The notes: generated by a model from the sequence alone, not told the origin. Shown: positions 24,370 to 33,511, counted from the stretch's first letter. The stretch: DNA of 34,156 bases from an uncultured Prevotellaceae bacterium (GCA_900316445.1 ONCZ01000027.1:1-34156), one strand, 5' to 3'. Program-made: numbers and translations.

Positions 24370-25881
24370 ATGAAGAAACTATTTTTACCGTTGTTGCTCA
24401 TGGTGGCAATGTCTGCCCAGGCAGGAGAGAATCCCGTGTTGACGATTGAAGGCGGTCAGGTGCAAGGCGTCGTGGCCGACGATCATCCCGACGTGTTCGT
24501 GTATCGTGGCATCCCCTACGCTGCGCCTCCCATCCGTGAGAACCGCTGGAAGGCCCCGCAGCCCGTCGTGCCCTGGAAGGGTGTTAAGATCTGCGACACC
24601 TTCGGACGCCCGAGTTTCCAGGCCATCCAGTACACTGGTGGCTACTACACCGAGTGGGGTTATGGCAAGGAGGCAGCCTTCAGCGAGGACTGTCTGTATC
24701 TGAACGTCTGGACGAAGGCTCCCGGACAGGTGAATAAGAAACTGCCCGTGGCTTTGTGGATCCACGGTGGTGGCTTCCGTGAGGGCTTCGGCTCCGAGCC
24801 TGAGTTCGACGGCCAGGAGTGGGGTGCCAAGGACGTGGTGCTCGTGTCCATCAACTACCGTCTGGGTGTGTTCGGTTTCCTCGTACATCCTATGCTCTCG
24901 GCAGAAAACCCGAATAAGGTATCAGGCAACTACGGCATCCTCGACCAGATTGAGGCACTGAAGTGGATCAAGAAGAACATCGCCCAGTTTGGTGGCGATC
25001 CTGACAATGTGACCATCTTCGGACAGAGTGCCGGTGGTGGCAGTGTGCGTACGCTCTGCGAGAGTCCACTGGCCCGTGGCCTGTTCCATAAGGCTGTGAT
25101 CATGAGTGCCCAGGGACTCACCATCCCCGATGCCAATGGCAATCCGATCGGTGGCCGTTACAGCGGTGGCACCTTTGCCGATGCTGAGGCCAATGCCAAG
25201 AAAGTGTTCGACTGGGCCGGACTTACCGACCTGCAGAAGATGCGTGCCGCCTCGACGGAGACCGTCTTCGCCCTGAACACCCTCTACTACCAGATCAACA
25301 ACGACGGTAAGCAGGACAACAGCCCGATGGCATTCATGCGTCGCGGTCTGCCCTTCATGCCGATGATCGACGGCTATGTCTGTGTGAAGAGTTTCGACGA
25401 TGCCACGCGCGAGGGCACGCTCGCAGACGTACCTTATATGATTGGCTTCACCCTGAACGATATGGGCAACATGGCTCCTAACATCGCCGAGTTCTGCAAG
25501 GTTCGCCAGCAGAAGGGTGGTAAGGCATGGGCCTATCAGTTTGCCCGTCCGTTACCCGACGATGGTTCCCATCCTGAGGTCACACAGCGTCTGAAGGGTG
25601 CCTTCCACTCCTCTGACCTCTGGTTCGTGTTCAAGTCTTTGAAGCACTGCTGGCGCCCCTGGACGAAGGGCGACTGGGATCTCTCGGAGAAGATGCTGAC
25701 GGCATGGAGCAACTTCGTGAAGTACAGCGATCCCAACGGTCCTCAGGGTGGGGCATGGACTCCCTGCACGGAACAGAGTCCCAAGTTCATGGTGTTCAAG
25801 CTCGACGACAAGGACGCTGAGGCCTCCTTCCTCGGCGAGCCCGAGAAGGCTCCCCAGCCTGCCTTCCCCTTCGGAAGATAA
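24370..25881 (+). CDS. Secreted type-B carboxylesterase
   Basis: This 503-aa protein is an alpha/beta-hydrolase of the type-B carboxylesterase/lipase family, which cleaves carboxylic esters. A signal peptide (MKKLFLPLLLMVAMSAQAG) predicts export, with no lipobox. Family signatures are present: YRGIPYAAPP near the start, SEDCLYLNVW, the oxyanion loop IHGGGFREG, VSINYRLGVFGF, the nucleophile elbow FGQSAGGGS, and the catalytic His region GAFHSSDLWFVF. The segment that normally carries the catalytic acid reads IGFTLNDMGNM; Met sits where Glu is common, so the acid may be the adjacent Asp or lie elsewhere. The length is normal. It lies alone between the divergent spike clusters with its own promoter. 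A link to the injection system is not shown, and the substrate is unknown. Confidence 0.92.
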   Translation: MKKLFLPLLLMVAMSAQAGENPVLTIEGGQVQGVVADDHPDVFVYRGIPYAAPPIRENRWKAPQPVVPWKGVKICDTFGRPSFQAIQYTGGYYTEWGYGKEAAFSEDCLYLNVWTKAPGQVNKKLPVALWIHGGGFREGFGSEPEFDGQEWGAKDVVLVSINYRLGVFGFLVHPMLSAENPNKVSGNYGILDQIEALKWIKKNIAQFGGDPDNVTIFGQSAGGGSVRTLCESPLARGLFHKAVIMSAQGLTIPDANGNPIGGRYSGGTFADAEANAKKVFDWAGLTDLQKMRAASTETVFALNTLYYQINNDGKQDNSPMAFMRRGLPFMPMIDGYVCVKSFDDATREGTLADVPYMIGFTLNDMGNMAPNIAEFCKVRQQKGGKAWAYQFARPLPDDGSHPEVTQRLKGAFHSSDLWFVFKSLKHCWRPWTKGDWDLSEKMLTAWSNFVKYSDPNGPQGGAWTPCTEQSPKFMVFKLDDKDAEASFLGEPEKAPQPAFPFGR

Positions 25882-25886
25882 CGTAT

Positions 25887-25944
25887 GGCGGGAGAGGCGA
25901 CAACTCTGACGGAGGCTCGTCACTTTTGTCGCCTCTGCACCGCC
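25887..25944. terminator. Long hairpin after the carboxylesterase gene
   Basis: AGAGGCGACAA (25893-25903) pairs perfectly with TTGTCGCCTCT (25926-25936), extended by GGCGG (25887-25891) / CCGCC (25940-25944). It begins just after the stop codon at 25881. No T-tract follows, so it may be a stabilising 3' end or a non-canonical terminator. Confidence 0.55.
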
Positions 25945-25980
25945 TTGTCGCTACTACCTAGGATGAAATATGGCAAAAAA

Positions 25981-26012
25981 CTTGTGAGAAGTATAAAAAT
26001 GCCGTACATTTG
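25981..26012 (+). promoter_or_regulatory. Promoter for the + strand spike operon
   Basis: TACATTTG (26005-26012) fits TAnnTTTG, with a CTTG -33-like element (25981-25984) 20 bp upstream. It is 29 bp before the Hcp start codon, mirroring the layout at the minus-strand operon. Confidence 0.75.
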
Positions 26013-26041
26013 CACCAGCAATTACATAAAATGATAAATAT

Positions 26042-26455
26042 ATGGCATTAGCAGCAGTTTTGGAATTCGGCGATAACAGCATCAAGCGTTACTCTAAGCA
26101 GTACCTGGTGTCTGACTGTCGGTTTTTGTTTGCCCGACCCTTCAATGGGTTCACTCCTGAAGGAAGAACCCGTTGCGAGCGGGTAGAGGTGACGGTGATT
26201 GCCCCGGGCAAGGATGATCATGGTCTGATTGAGTGGTTCTCCGCTCAAAGTGTGCAGAACGGACGGATAGTCATTAGCCTGAGCAACGAGGGTAAGGACA
26301 GTGAATCCGACACGCAGATCCTCTATTTCGAGGAAGCCAAGTGCTTTTCCCTCTCTGAGTATTATGATATCAGTGTCAACCGTCGCCGGCTCCTGAAACT
26401 GGCCATTAGTGCAGAGACCATGGAGATTGATGGTGTATCGCTTCATCGTATTTAA
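26042..26455 (+). CDS. Hcp/TssD-like tube protein, first type (cluster C)
   Basis: This 137-aa protein is the + strand counterpart of the minus-strand first-type Hcp and has exactly the same length. It shows the TssD-like beta/alpha pattern: RVEVTVIAPGKDDHGLIEWF, GRIVISLS, ILYFEEAKCFSLSEYYDI and LLKLAISAETMEIDG. No signal peptide or membrane segment. It is the first gene of a five-gene run (Hcp, Hcp, VgrG, beta-repeat, RRF-like). Its divergence from the minus-strand copy suggests that each tube protein is matched to its own spike rather than being a recent duplicate. Confidence 0.77.
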   Translation: MALAAVLEFGDNSIKRYSKQYLVSDCRFLFARPFNGFTPEGRTRCERVEVTVIAPGKDDHGLIEWFSAQSVQNGRIVISLSNEGKDSESDTQILYFEEAKCFSLSEYYDISVNRRRLLKLAISAETMEIDGVSLHRI

Positions 26456-26457
26456 GT

Positions 26458-26943
26458 ATGGCTACATTATATTCAAACGAACTGAAGGCCCTTCTGGTGC
26501 CTGAGGATTTCCTGGAGAATCCCATGAGTGTGTTGAAGGAGCAATGTCTGACCGTTCAGCACTTCGACTATCAGTGTGAGCACAAACGCAATGCCTCAGG
26601 CGAGGTCTATGGTTCGACGGAGCCAGTAGTCCTGAAGTTCTCAATCCGTGTGAACTCCCCGAGACAGGCGAGGGTGTTTTATAACAATCTGCTCAGCAAC
26701 AGTGACCACAGTTATTCATTCCTCTTTAATGCCACCTTCAACACCAACCAGCGTCTGAGCAATTGCGAGGACGGTATGGTGGTCAATGGCTACGTGGTGA
26801 GCGTGGAAGAGAATTACAGTGCAGGCAAAAACGTGACCGGCGAGGATGAACAGATTCTGCTCGACGTTACAATCATGGTCCGTCGCGTCACTTATCTGGG
26901 GCGTGAGGAGCAGTGTCATTATACAAGTGTATTCATTCAGTAA
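26458..26943 (+). CDS. Hcp/TssD-like tube protein, second type (cluster C)
   Basis: This 161-aa protein starts 2 bp after the first Hcp stop codon, so translation is probably coupled. It is the counterpart of the 160-aa protein of the minus-strand cluster: KEQCLTVQHFDYQCEHKR, YGSTEPVVLKFSIRV, YSFLFNATF, EDGMVVNGYVVSVEENY and EDEQILLDVTIMVRRVTYLG. Its predicted strand pattern fits a tail-tube fold, but it is longer than the first type. Its fixed position next to VgrG suggests an adaptor ring between tube and spike; a cargo-loading variant is another possibility. Confidence 0.65.
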   Translation: MATLYSNELKALLVPEDFLENPMSVLKEQCLTVQHFDYQCEHKRNASGEVYGSTEPVVLKFSIRVNSPRQARVFYNNLLSNSDHSYSFLFNATFNTNQRLSNCEDGMVVNGYVVSVEENYSAGKNVTGEDEQILLDVTIMVRRVTYLGREEQCHYTSVFIQ

Positions 26944-26955
26944 ATTCATAATCAG

Positions 26956-29900
26956 ATGGCAATATTAAATCTCACAATCTATGGTGTCGGCATCTCCAAA
27001 AAAGCTGATAATACAGTAGAGTCCAATCTTGTCCTTTCTACAGAGGAAACGACAGTTGGGAAGAATGTGTCGGTCGTCAAAAAAGAGGTAGAGTTGACTA
27101 ATAAGGATAACACAAAGTGTTCTTATTACCTGAGTTTGGTGAATCTCCAGTTCCGTAAGAAAATGTACCAGCCCACTGAGATCAATGCTGAGATATCTGT
27201 GGTCCTGAAAAAGTCAGATGATCCCTGGGTGCCCGTGTCACGTTCTGCTATGGAAGAGTTGTTCCTTAAAAAGAAAGTGTCTCTCGTCGACATGCAGGGC
27301 GTGACTTCGGAAACGATCCCTGAGTACAAGAAAGTGGGTGAGGATTTCTATGTCCAGTCTGTCCATGTCAAATATAAGTCGGACTACATGCGTGTCATCT
27401 TGCGTATTTTCAGTCTCGACAAGGTAATGACACTTGAGAATACCTGTCGTACCTTCGTTGGTAAGAAACTGAAGGCAGGGATTCTTACCAATGAGATCAA
27501 GGAATTCGTGGCGCCTTACGACAAAGAAAAGAAACTGGCCTTTGATGCTAACAGCATGAAAAATCTTGCCTATCAGTATAACGGGACTACTACCAGTGAG
27601 CATATCTTCCCCTTCCTGGTGCAGTATAACGAGAGCTTCTACGACATGCTGGCCCGTACTACCAACCGCTGGGGTGAATTCATGTATTATGAGAACGGAA
27701 AGCTGTTTATCGGCTGTCCTGAATCGACAGCCTATAAGGTGCCTACCACTAAAGATGAATTCAGTCAGCAGCAAGGCGACGTCAAACTGCCATTGCTTGA
27801 AAGTATGAGTTATTTTGATGTGGATGAGCAGGAGGCCAGAGGTGATAAGTATGACTGTGGCGCAGGCTATGAGGGCAATATGTTGGATGATCCCATCCGC
27901 ATTGATCCTAAGAAAATCTCGGGAAACCTGTTCTGTTGGGGCGGTAAGTTGGATAAAGTAGTGATGAAGAAGTTCTCCAGCTTCTTCAAGAACGATAAGA
28001 ACATCCCGACTTTTTTAGGCGGTGAGCTGTTTAACGATCTGTATGACCTTGCCAAGCAGGGTAGTGACGTCTCAAGTTCCAATAATGATCGTGAAGATGC
28101 GTTCTTCACTGACGAAAAGAAGAAGCTGGCGGAGCCTGAGCAATACGGCGAACACGATTTTGGGAAAAAGGGAGATGAAGATAAGGCGATGAGCTTTAAC
28201 CCATTCTCTGAGATAGGTTCCAAATATGATAAGGCAAAGTATTTCAACATCTTGAAGAATGAGATCAGCGCCGGCAAAGATGCTGTCTGCATCAATTTCG
28301 ACACCAGTTATCCGAATCTGAAGCTGGGGCAGATCATCGAAGTATATGCCCAGCAGTATATTGTAACGCAGATTGACTGTCTGACCAATATCCCCATAAA
28401 GCTAAAGGACGACCTGTGGGTGGTCAGCTCCGATAAGGCCGACTATTCCTTTCAGGTGTACGCTTTAGCCAAGCAGGCCAACCAATTCTGTCCCACGGTG
28501 ATTCCAGCCGGTCACGTCAGGTTGGCTGATCCTCAAATCGCCACTGTGACCGATGCCGGGGATCCCAATGACAGCGGGCGAGTCCGCGTAATGTTCTCCT
28601 GGCAGGATATCAAGAAAGATGAGGATGATAAGATTACTGATGACACCAAGAAAATTTCTTCTCCTTGGATTCAGTTCGCTGCCAATGCGGGTGGTCAGAA
28701 AGGTATCATGGGCAAGCATTACGAGGGCGATAAAGTCTTTGTGGGGTTTGTCGATGGTAACGTGGAGCGCCCTTACGTGATGGGTGCTATTTCGAAAGGT
28801 GCCGGTGCGGATATACACTGTGCGACAGCCGGCGGCCATCAGCTGAAGATCAACGACGATGCAGCAGGCATCATGAGTTTCCTGACGGGAATGTTTTCAC
28901 CGGCTTGGGGGTCATTCTCTGACTTTATCCCAGGCATGGGCGACCTGAATCCGTTTAGCAGTGCCAAGAACAATCTCGCTTTGGCCGGTGGTTTTGAGTT
29001 GTCCGACAATTATGGCCTGTACAAGATCTCAGGTTCTACTGACAGCCGTGAGGTGAATATTGCGTCTCCTTGGGGCGATGTGAACATCAACGCCTTTACG
29101 GGTATCACGATCTCCGCGCCTAACGGTGACGTCACCATCAAGGGTAAGAATGTGAGGATTGAGGCGGGCAATAACCTCGACCTTGTCTCAGGCACGAACG
29201 TCGGTTATAAACTTTGGAAATCCAAGAACGACGAGAAAGCGTTCTCCGGCGCGACCCTCGCCGTATCCATGGCGGCACTTGTCGCTAAAAAGCTGGCAGA
29301 GAAGTTCATACAGGTAGTCGACCTGTCGATGGTCAGGTCCGTCGTCGAGGTCGTGATGCGGCCTATGGAGGGCGCGCTGACCGTGAAGTCAAACAGATTC
29401 CTGAAACTGGAGTCTGGCGACAAGGAGTGTGAGTATCCGAAGCTGGCCTTCAACGAGGAGAAGAAGATGGCCCTGCTGAATGCGGAAGTCAAGGATTCCA
29501 TCCTCTCAACCGTCGGCTCTGGGGCGAACTTGAGTGTCGGAGATGGTACCGTCACACTGATCAATGCGGCCGATGCCGTGGCGAAGGATCTGTGTACGCG
29601 ATTCATGGAAAAGTACAACGCCTGTGTTGATAAGAAAGAGGAGTTTAATGTTCTTGTCAGGGAATTGACGAGATGGGCAGATGACAACACGAAAGCCGTT
29701 TGCAATACCTATGACGAGATGAAGAACGACCTGTGGAAAGAGACCGATCTTGACAAGAAGTTTGAGGAGGACAAAGTCGGCATCAAGGATGATAACGTGA
29801 AGATCTCTGACCGCATCAGCAGATTGTCCGATGCCAAGAGCCTTGTAAGTGATGCGTGCTTTGCACGTCTGAAATCCAATTTCCAGGGTTCGGACTTCAA

Positions 29901-30690
29901 GCGCTATAAAATGATTATTGGCAAGAGGAGAATGATGCGTTTGGCCGTCATCAGTGCGGCGAGAGATCTGCGGAAAGCAATCTGCGACCTGTATATGCTG
30001 GAGATGAAGCAAGAGGATGTCAACAAGCATTTCTCCTGGTATTGGACGACGATGCCGAAGGACTTTAAGAAGAAGATGCTGAAGGCGGTAAGTAAGGAGA
30101 AATGTCCGAATGCTCCTGTTTACAAGATTAAAGACATCAAGAAGAAACTGAGCTCCCGTATGCGGAGTATGCCCAACACCCAAAAGTATATGAAGCGGCT
30201 GATTGCCATGAACCTGTTGGAAGAACTGGGCTTTACCGATGACATGCGTAAGAAAGTCAATGGTGCCGTCGTGGCCAAGCCGAATGCTTCGACTCTGTCT
30301 CCAGCCAACGCAGGTAACATCATGCATGACGTGACGTGGAGGAAATACGTCATGAGCTTGAGTGGCGTTCCGCCCATCAGCAAGGCCACCGACACGTTAG
30401 GCGGTGCGGTGAAAGGCGCGGTGAAGGGCGTTATCGACGACATGTACGAGACAGCGAACCTCAAGAAATCTTATCATGAGTGGTATGCATGGGGCGACGG
30501 CAAAAAGGGTAGCATCCTGATCGGTTCGGCCGACGACACCTTCGAGCTCCGCGGAAATGAATTCAAGAAGGTGGAAGATGTCTTGAAGCCCTCACTCAAG
30601 AGTCTTAACGGGTCAACGCTTGACGATTCGGAAAAGGAGAAGGTTGAGGCATTCGTCAAGAAGATAAAGGGCGCATTGATCAAATTTTAA
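26956..30690 (+). CDS. Large VgrG/TssI-like spike protein, copy C
   Basis: This 1244-aa protein starts 12 bp after the second Hcp. The gp27-like part has FPFLVQYNESFYDMLARTTN and WGEFMYYENGKLFIG. The OB fold reads RVRVMFSWQ (W549), then only a 21-residue loop, then SPWIQFAAN (W571) and GDKVFVGFVDGNVERPYVMG. It therefore lacks the coiled coil found in copies A and B, which accounts for nearly all of its shorter length. The beta-helix (about 690-745: FTGITISAPNGDVTIKGKN) is followed by a hydrophobic insert (VSMAALVAKKLAEKFI), the block VDLSMVRSVVEVVMRPMEG, a variable lysine-rich helical region of roughly 360 residues, and a terminal strand KGSILIGSADDTFELRG. It ends 11 bp before the beta-repeat gene. 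Confidence 0.86.
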   Translation: MAILNLTIYGVGISKKADNTVESNLVLSTEETTVGKNVSVVKKEVELTNKDNTKCSYYLSLVNLQFRKKMYQPTEINAEISVVLKKSDDPWVPVSRSAMEELFLKKKVSLVDMQGVTSETIPEYKKVGEDFYVQSVHVKYKSDYMRVILRIFSLDKVMTLENTCRTFVGKKLKAGILTNEIKEFVAPYDKEKKLAFDANSMKNLAYQYNGTTTSEHIFPFLVQYNESFYDMLARTTNRWGEFMYYENGKLFIGCPESTAYKVPTTKDEFSQQQGDVKLPLLESMSYFDVDEQEARGDKYDCGAGYEGNMLDDPIRIDPKKISGNLFCWGGKLDKVVMKKFSSFFKNDKNIPTFLGGELFNDLYDLAKQGSDVSSSNNDREDAFFTDEKKKLAEPEQYGEHDFGKKGDEDKAMSFNPFSEIGSKYDKAKYFNILKNEISAGKDAVCINFDTSYPNLKLGQIIEVYAQQYIVTQIDCLTNIPIKLKDDLWVVSSDKADYSFQVYALAKQANQFCPTVIPAGHVRLADPQIATVTDAGDPNDSGRVRVMFSWQDIKKDEDDKITDDTKKISSPWIQFAANAGGQKGIMGKHYEGDKVFVGFVDGNVERPYVMGAISKGAGADIHCATAGGHQLKINDDAAGIMSFLTGMFSPAWGSFSDFIPGMGDLNPFSSAKNNLALAGGFELSDNYGLYKISGSTDSREVNIASPWGDVNINAFTGITISAPNGDVTIKGKNVRIEAGNNLDLVSGTNVGYKLWKSKNDEKAFSGATLAVSMAALVAKKLAEKFIQVVDLSMVRSVVEVVMRPMEGALTVKSNRFLKLESGDKECEYPKLAFNEEKKMALLNAEVKDSILSTVGSGANLSVGDGTVTLINAADAVAKDLCTRFMEKYNACVDKKEEFNVLVRELTRWADDNTKAVCNTYDEMKNDLWKETDLDKKFEEDKVGIKDDNVKISDRISRLSDAKSLVSDACFARLKSNFQGSDFKRYKMIIGKRRMMRLAVISAARDLRKAICDLYMLEMKQEDVNKHFSWYWTTMPKDFKKKMLKAVSKEKCPNAPVYKIKDIKKKLSSRMRSMPNTQKYMKRLIAMNLLEELGFTDDMRKKVNGAVVAKPNASTLSPANAGNIMHDVTWRKYVMSLSGVPPISKATDTLGGAVKGAVKGVIDDMYETANLKKSYHEWYAWGDGKKGSILIGSADDTFELRGNEFKKVEDVLKPSLKSLNGSTLDDSEKEKVEAFVKKIKGALIKF

Positions 30691-30701
30691 GAAGTTGAAT
30701 C

Positions 30702-32669
30702 ATGGGATATATATTTGATAATTGGAAGACCTTACTGGATAATTTCCAGAAGTGTGTGGAGAAGGATCTGGAAGAGATCCATCAGCAGAAGGCTGAGGTC
30801 CAGCAGATCAAGGTGGACATCATGAACCGGCTCGACAGCGGAATCTTCTACCGCGACGACAACCGTATCGTCATATCAGCGCCGGAGATCGTGATTGGCA
30901 ATGTCGATAAGAGCGGCATGCTGCATGGCGGCGCACAGGGACGCGTGATCATTAAGGGCAGTGAAGTGGCCCTGGATGGCGTCGGCGAGTCGGGACATAT
31001 CGTCAGCCGTGCGCCCAGCATCCGCCAGATTGCCGTAGATCCGGGAGTTGACGGCATGGAGGATGTGGTTTGCGAAACCTCGGAAGTCATCTCCCAGGCC
31101 TGTGACATCGTGCTGCACAGCAGCGATGCGAAGGATGCCTTCTCCGCGATTCCCGTTCCGGCGGGGAAAGGTGGCATCAACATCCATGCCGACAATCATC
31201 TTAATCTGGAAGCGGCAGTGTCTGCTGAAGGCCGTATGAAAGCCATAGAGGGTGCCATTAATGATCTGTCGGAAGAGAGCAGCGATCTTAAGCAGCAAAT
31301 GGAGGGACAGAAGAAGGTCGTCGATGATTGCTTCTCCAAGATGACCAAGCTGTTGGATGATGAGCAGAAATGGAATGTCGAGGATAATTTTACCTCGCGT
31401 GTGAACCTCCTTGACATTGAGGAGATACATGAGGAAATGGAATCCATGCTGCCGACGCTGTACCAGGCCACTCAGACCTTTATCCATCTCGTATCCCAAC
31501 TGGCCGAGGTGAACCGCCGTAAGAAGGCGCTTGAGGCTGAAAAGAAAGAGATCAAGACCGGTGATGACTTTAAGAAGAATACCACGGGCGCCACGATGAA
31601 CATCGTAGCAGAGACCATCAATATCGCTTCTGCCGACGGTGATGGCAACACCCATACCAACCCCGAGGCCGGCATCAGCGTCGTCACCCCGAGAATCGGT
31701 GTATCCATGGAGGATGACAGTGGTAAACTGGTCGAAGACGGTGGCCTCTCCGTGAATGCTCAGAACATATCTTTCACTACGGTTAATTCCACTGACGGTA
31801 AGGAGTTCCCAGTAGTCGGAAACGTGGAAATCCGCTCAAAGAACATCAATCTGGAAGCAATCGACTATCAGAGTGATGACAAGGGCATGAAGGAGAAAGA
31901 GCTCACGAAGGATAGTAAGATTACGATGACCGCTAAGACCGTTGAGGTGGCTACCACGAACCCGAAGAATATCGAGCGCGACGATAACGGCAAGCTCACC
32001 AAGGGCGAATACACCGCCGAGGGCGATGTGATCTTCAGGTCGAAGACCTTCGCGGTTGAGAGCCTCGACTATGAGGTGAAGGACGGCAAGCTCGAGACCA
32101 AGGCCCTGACGAAAGACGGTAAGGTCTCTGTACGTGCTGAGAAGACCGCCTTCCTCGCTGCCGATGCGGAAGGTAAGGCTACCGGTAGCTTCAGTGTTAA
32201 CGCAAAGGCTGTAGATTTGAAGTCGATGAATGTCGACAAGCAGAAGCTCACCGATGACAAGTTGGCTGAGGGCAGCACCATGACGCTCGTCTCTGAGAAG
32301 ATGTATGTGGGTGCCAAATCCAAAGACATCAAGAGTAAGAAATTCCAGCTTGTATCCGAAGAGATGGGCCTCTTTGCCGACAAGACCTTCGAGGCTCAGC
32401 AGGGCGACGGCAAAGCCGTGCTCCAGCTCGATGGCGGCAACGCCTCGGTGGGCGGCAGCAAGACGCAGGTCTACGGCGACACCACCATCAACGGCAAGAC
32501 TGAGGTCAAGGACGAGCTCAAGGCTCCGAAAGCTACCGTCGACAACCTGGAGGCAAAGACCAGTTTCAAGTCGAAGAACATCAGCGACGGCATCGCCGTT
32601 CCCGGTGCCGCTGGTGGCGGCAGCCTGAGTGCGAAGCTGAAGACCGAGGACGCACCAAAGGAAAAGTAA
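30702..32669 (+). CDS. Coiled-coil/beta-repeat needle-like protein, copy C
   Basis: This 655-aa protein shares the family plan: N-terminal coiled coil (YIFDNWKTLLDNFQKCVEKD), conserved beta domain (RIVISAPEIVIGNVDKSG, DPGVDGMEDVVCETSEV), central coiled coil (about 170-290), then beta-repeats. One 68-residue unit begins VGNVEIRSKN and recurs as AEGDVIFRSK. The C-terminal quarter (EKMYVGAKSKDIKSKKFQL, FADKTFEAQQGDGKAVLQL, GGGSLSAKLKTEDAPKEK) closely follows copy B and not copy A. No signal peptide. It lies 11 bp after VgrG copy C and ends in a heptad repeat leading into the RRF-like gene. A trimeric needle or tip carrying cargo on VgrG is the most likely role, by inference. Confidence 0.7.
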   Translation: MGYIFDNWKTLLDNFQKCVEKDLEEIHQQKAEVQQIKVDIMNRLDSGIFYRDDNRIVISAPEIVIGNVDKSGMLHGGAQGRVIIKGSEVALDGVGESGHIVSRAPSIRQIAVDPGVDGMEDVVCETSEVISQACDIVLHSSDAKDAFSAIPVPAGKGGINIHADNHLNLEAAVSAEGRMKAIEGAINDLSEESSDLKQQMEGQKKVVDDCFSKMTKLLDDEQKWNVEDNFTSRVNLLDIEEIHEEMESMLPTLYQATQTFIHLVSQLAEVNRRKKALEAEKKEIKTGDDFKKNTTGATMNIVAETINIASADGDGNTHTNPEAGISVVTPRIGVSMEDDSGKLVEDGGLSVNAQNISFTTVNSTDGKEFPVVGNVEIRSKNINLEAIDYQSDDKGMKEKELTKDSKITMTAKTVEVATTNPKNIERDDNGKLTKGEYTAEGDVIFRSKTFAVESLDYEVKDGKLETKALTKDGKVSVRAEKTAFLAADAEGKATGSFSVNAKAVDLKSMNVDKQKLTDDKLAEGSTMTLVSEKMYVGAKSKDIKSKKFQLVSEEMGLFADKTFEAQQGDGKAVLQLDGGNASVGGSKTQVYGDTTINGKTEVKDELKAPKATVDNLEAKTSFKSKNISDGIAVPGAAGGGSLSAKLKTEDAPKEK

Positions 32670-32675
32670 AAAGTA
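32662..32675. repeat. Two 7-bp units before RRF-like copy C
   Basis: AAAAGTA occurs twice in a row (32662-32668, 32669-32675), across the stop codon of the beta-repeat gene, in the 19-bp spacer to the RRF-like gene. It is short, but it sits in the same place as the arrays of the other two clusters. Confidence 0.55.
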
Positions 32676-32688
32676 AAAATGAACAGAT

Positions 32689-33408
32689 ATGAGAAGATCG
32701 ATTATAAAAGAGTTTGACCAGTTGGGCGAGTCGCTGAGCAATCAGAGTGCCCAGTTTGCCTATCGCATGAAGAATCTCTGCGTGAAGGCAGAAGAGGTGG
32801 CACTGCTGCCTGTAGAGATACTGATAGAGGGAGAGTTCCAGAAACTGGAGTCATGTGCCACGATCGGCAAGAAGGACGACTACAGTTTTATGGTGTTCCC
32901 GAACTATGAAGAAGATCTGGAAACCATGGCGAAGGGAATCTTCAGGGTTCATCCGGAATTCAAGCAGAAGATCGGGAGCATGCAGGTTGACAGCGTCGAT
33001 GAAGCCGGCAAGAACAAGTCGATGGATGTCCATTACATCCTGCTGACGATGCCAGAGGTGGACGACGACCGTTACGACGTGTTGAAAGACGGCGTGAAAG
33101 TCTGTTATGAAGAGTGCAAGGCCCGCATGGAAGTGCTCAACCGCAAGGCCGATGCCAAGTTCGCCGAGCTGACCATCGGAGATACTGACGAGGATGTCAA
33201 AAAACTGAAGGCAGCCCGTGAGAAACTCAACGAGCAGTGGTATGGTCATCGCGACAAACTCTACAATGAGAAGCTCCAGGAGATTGAAGAGGCTCACAAC
33301 AAGTGGCTGGCTGAGCGTGGCGAGGAGGAGCGGAAACGCATGGAGGATGAGGCTTCCCATAATGACGATGTCGCACTGTCCATGAGAATGACCCCTGAAG
33401 AAGACTAG
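32689..33408 (+). CDS. RRF-like protein, copy C (spike-cluster accessory)
   Basis: This 239-aa protein starts 19 bp after the beta-repeat gene. It shares with the other copies KNLCVKAEEVALLPVEILI, KKDDYSFMVFPN, HPEFKQKI and MPEVDDDRYDVLKDGVK (about 119-136), which aligns with the RRF 102-118 motif. The last 100 residues are highly charged helices (KLKAAREKLNEQWYGHRDKL) that fit the three-helix bundle. Positions aligned to E. coli R129 and R132 are Glu and Asn; the R133 position keeps Arg. The tail SHNDDVALSMRM recalls the HDVTQSM tail of copy A. It has the most divergent N-terminal helix of the three. No signal peptide. A dedicated partner of its adjacent beta-repeat protein is inferred; ribosome binding is not expected. 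Confidence 0.63.
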   Translation: MRRSIIKEFDQLGESLSNQSAQFAYRMKNLCVKAEEVALLPVEILIEGEFQKLESCATIGKKDDYSFMVFPNYEEDLETMAKGIFRVHPEFKQKIGSMQVDSVDEAGKNKSMDVHYILLTMPEVDDDRYDVLKDGVKVCYEECKARMEVLNRKADAKFAELTIGDTDEDVKKLKAAREKLNEQWYGHRDKLYNEKLQEIEEAHNKWLAERGEEERKRMEDEASHNDDVALSMRMTPEED

Positions 33409-33423
33409 GAATCATAAAAAAAT

Positions 33424-33456
33424 CACTGTCTGGATTAAACCTTTCCGTAGGCAGTG
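33424..33456. repeat. Weak hairpin after the + strand spike operon
   Basis: CACTGTCT (33424-33431) pairs with AGGCAGTG (33449-33456) through eight pairs including one G-T. No T-tract follows. It may end or protect the 3' end of the operon, or belong to the leader of the next gene, for which I see no clear TAnnTTTG promoter. Confidence 0.35.
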
Positions 33457-33511
33457 CGTCTAAGGGATAGTTATCAACTTAATTAATCACTTTTAAAATT
33501 TACAACAGACA

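Noticed and set aside
31836-32741. 301-aa open frame on the minus strand
   Set aside because: It is antisense to the beta-repeat gene copy C, with biased leucine/valine content produced by the repeats.
6222-33408. A complete type VI or extracellular contractile system
   Set aside because: No sheath, baseplate, TssK/TssF/TssG-like, membrane-complex or ClpV gene is present; only tube, spike and accessory genes can be supported.
6222-33408. Prophage tail remnant
   Set aside because: gp27/gp5-like proteins could suggest it, but there are no capsid, terminase, tape-measure, lysis or integrase genes, and the modules are repeated.
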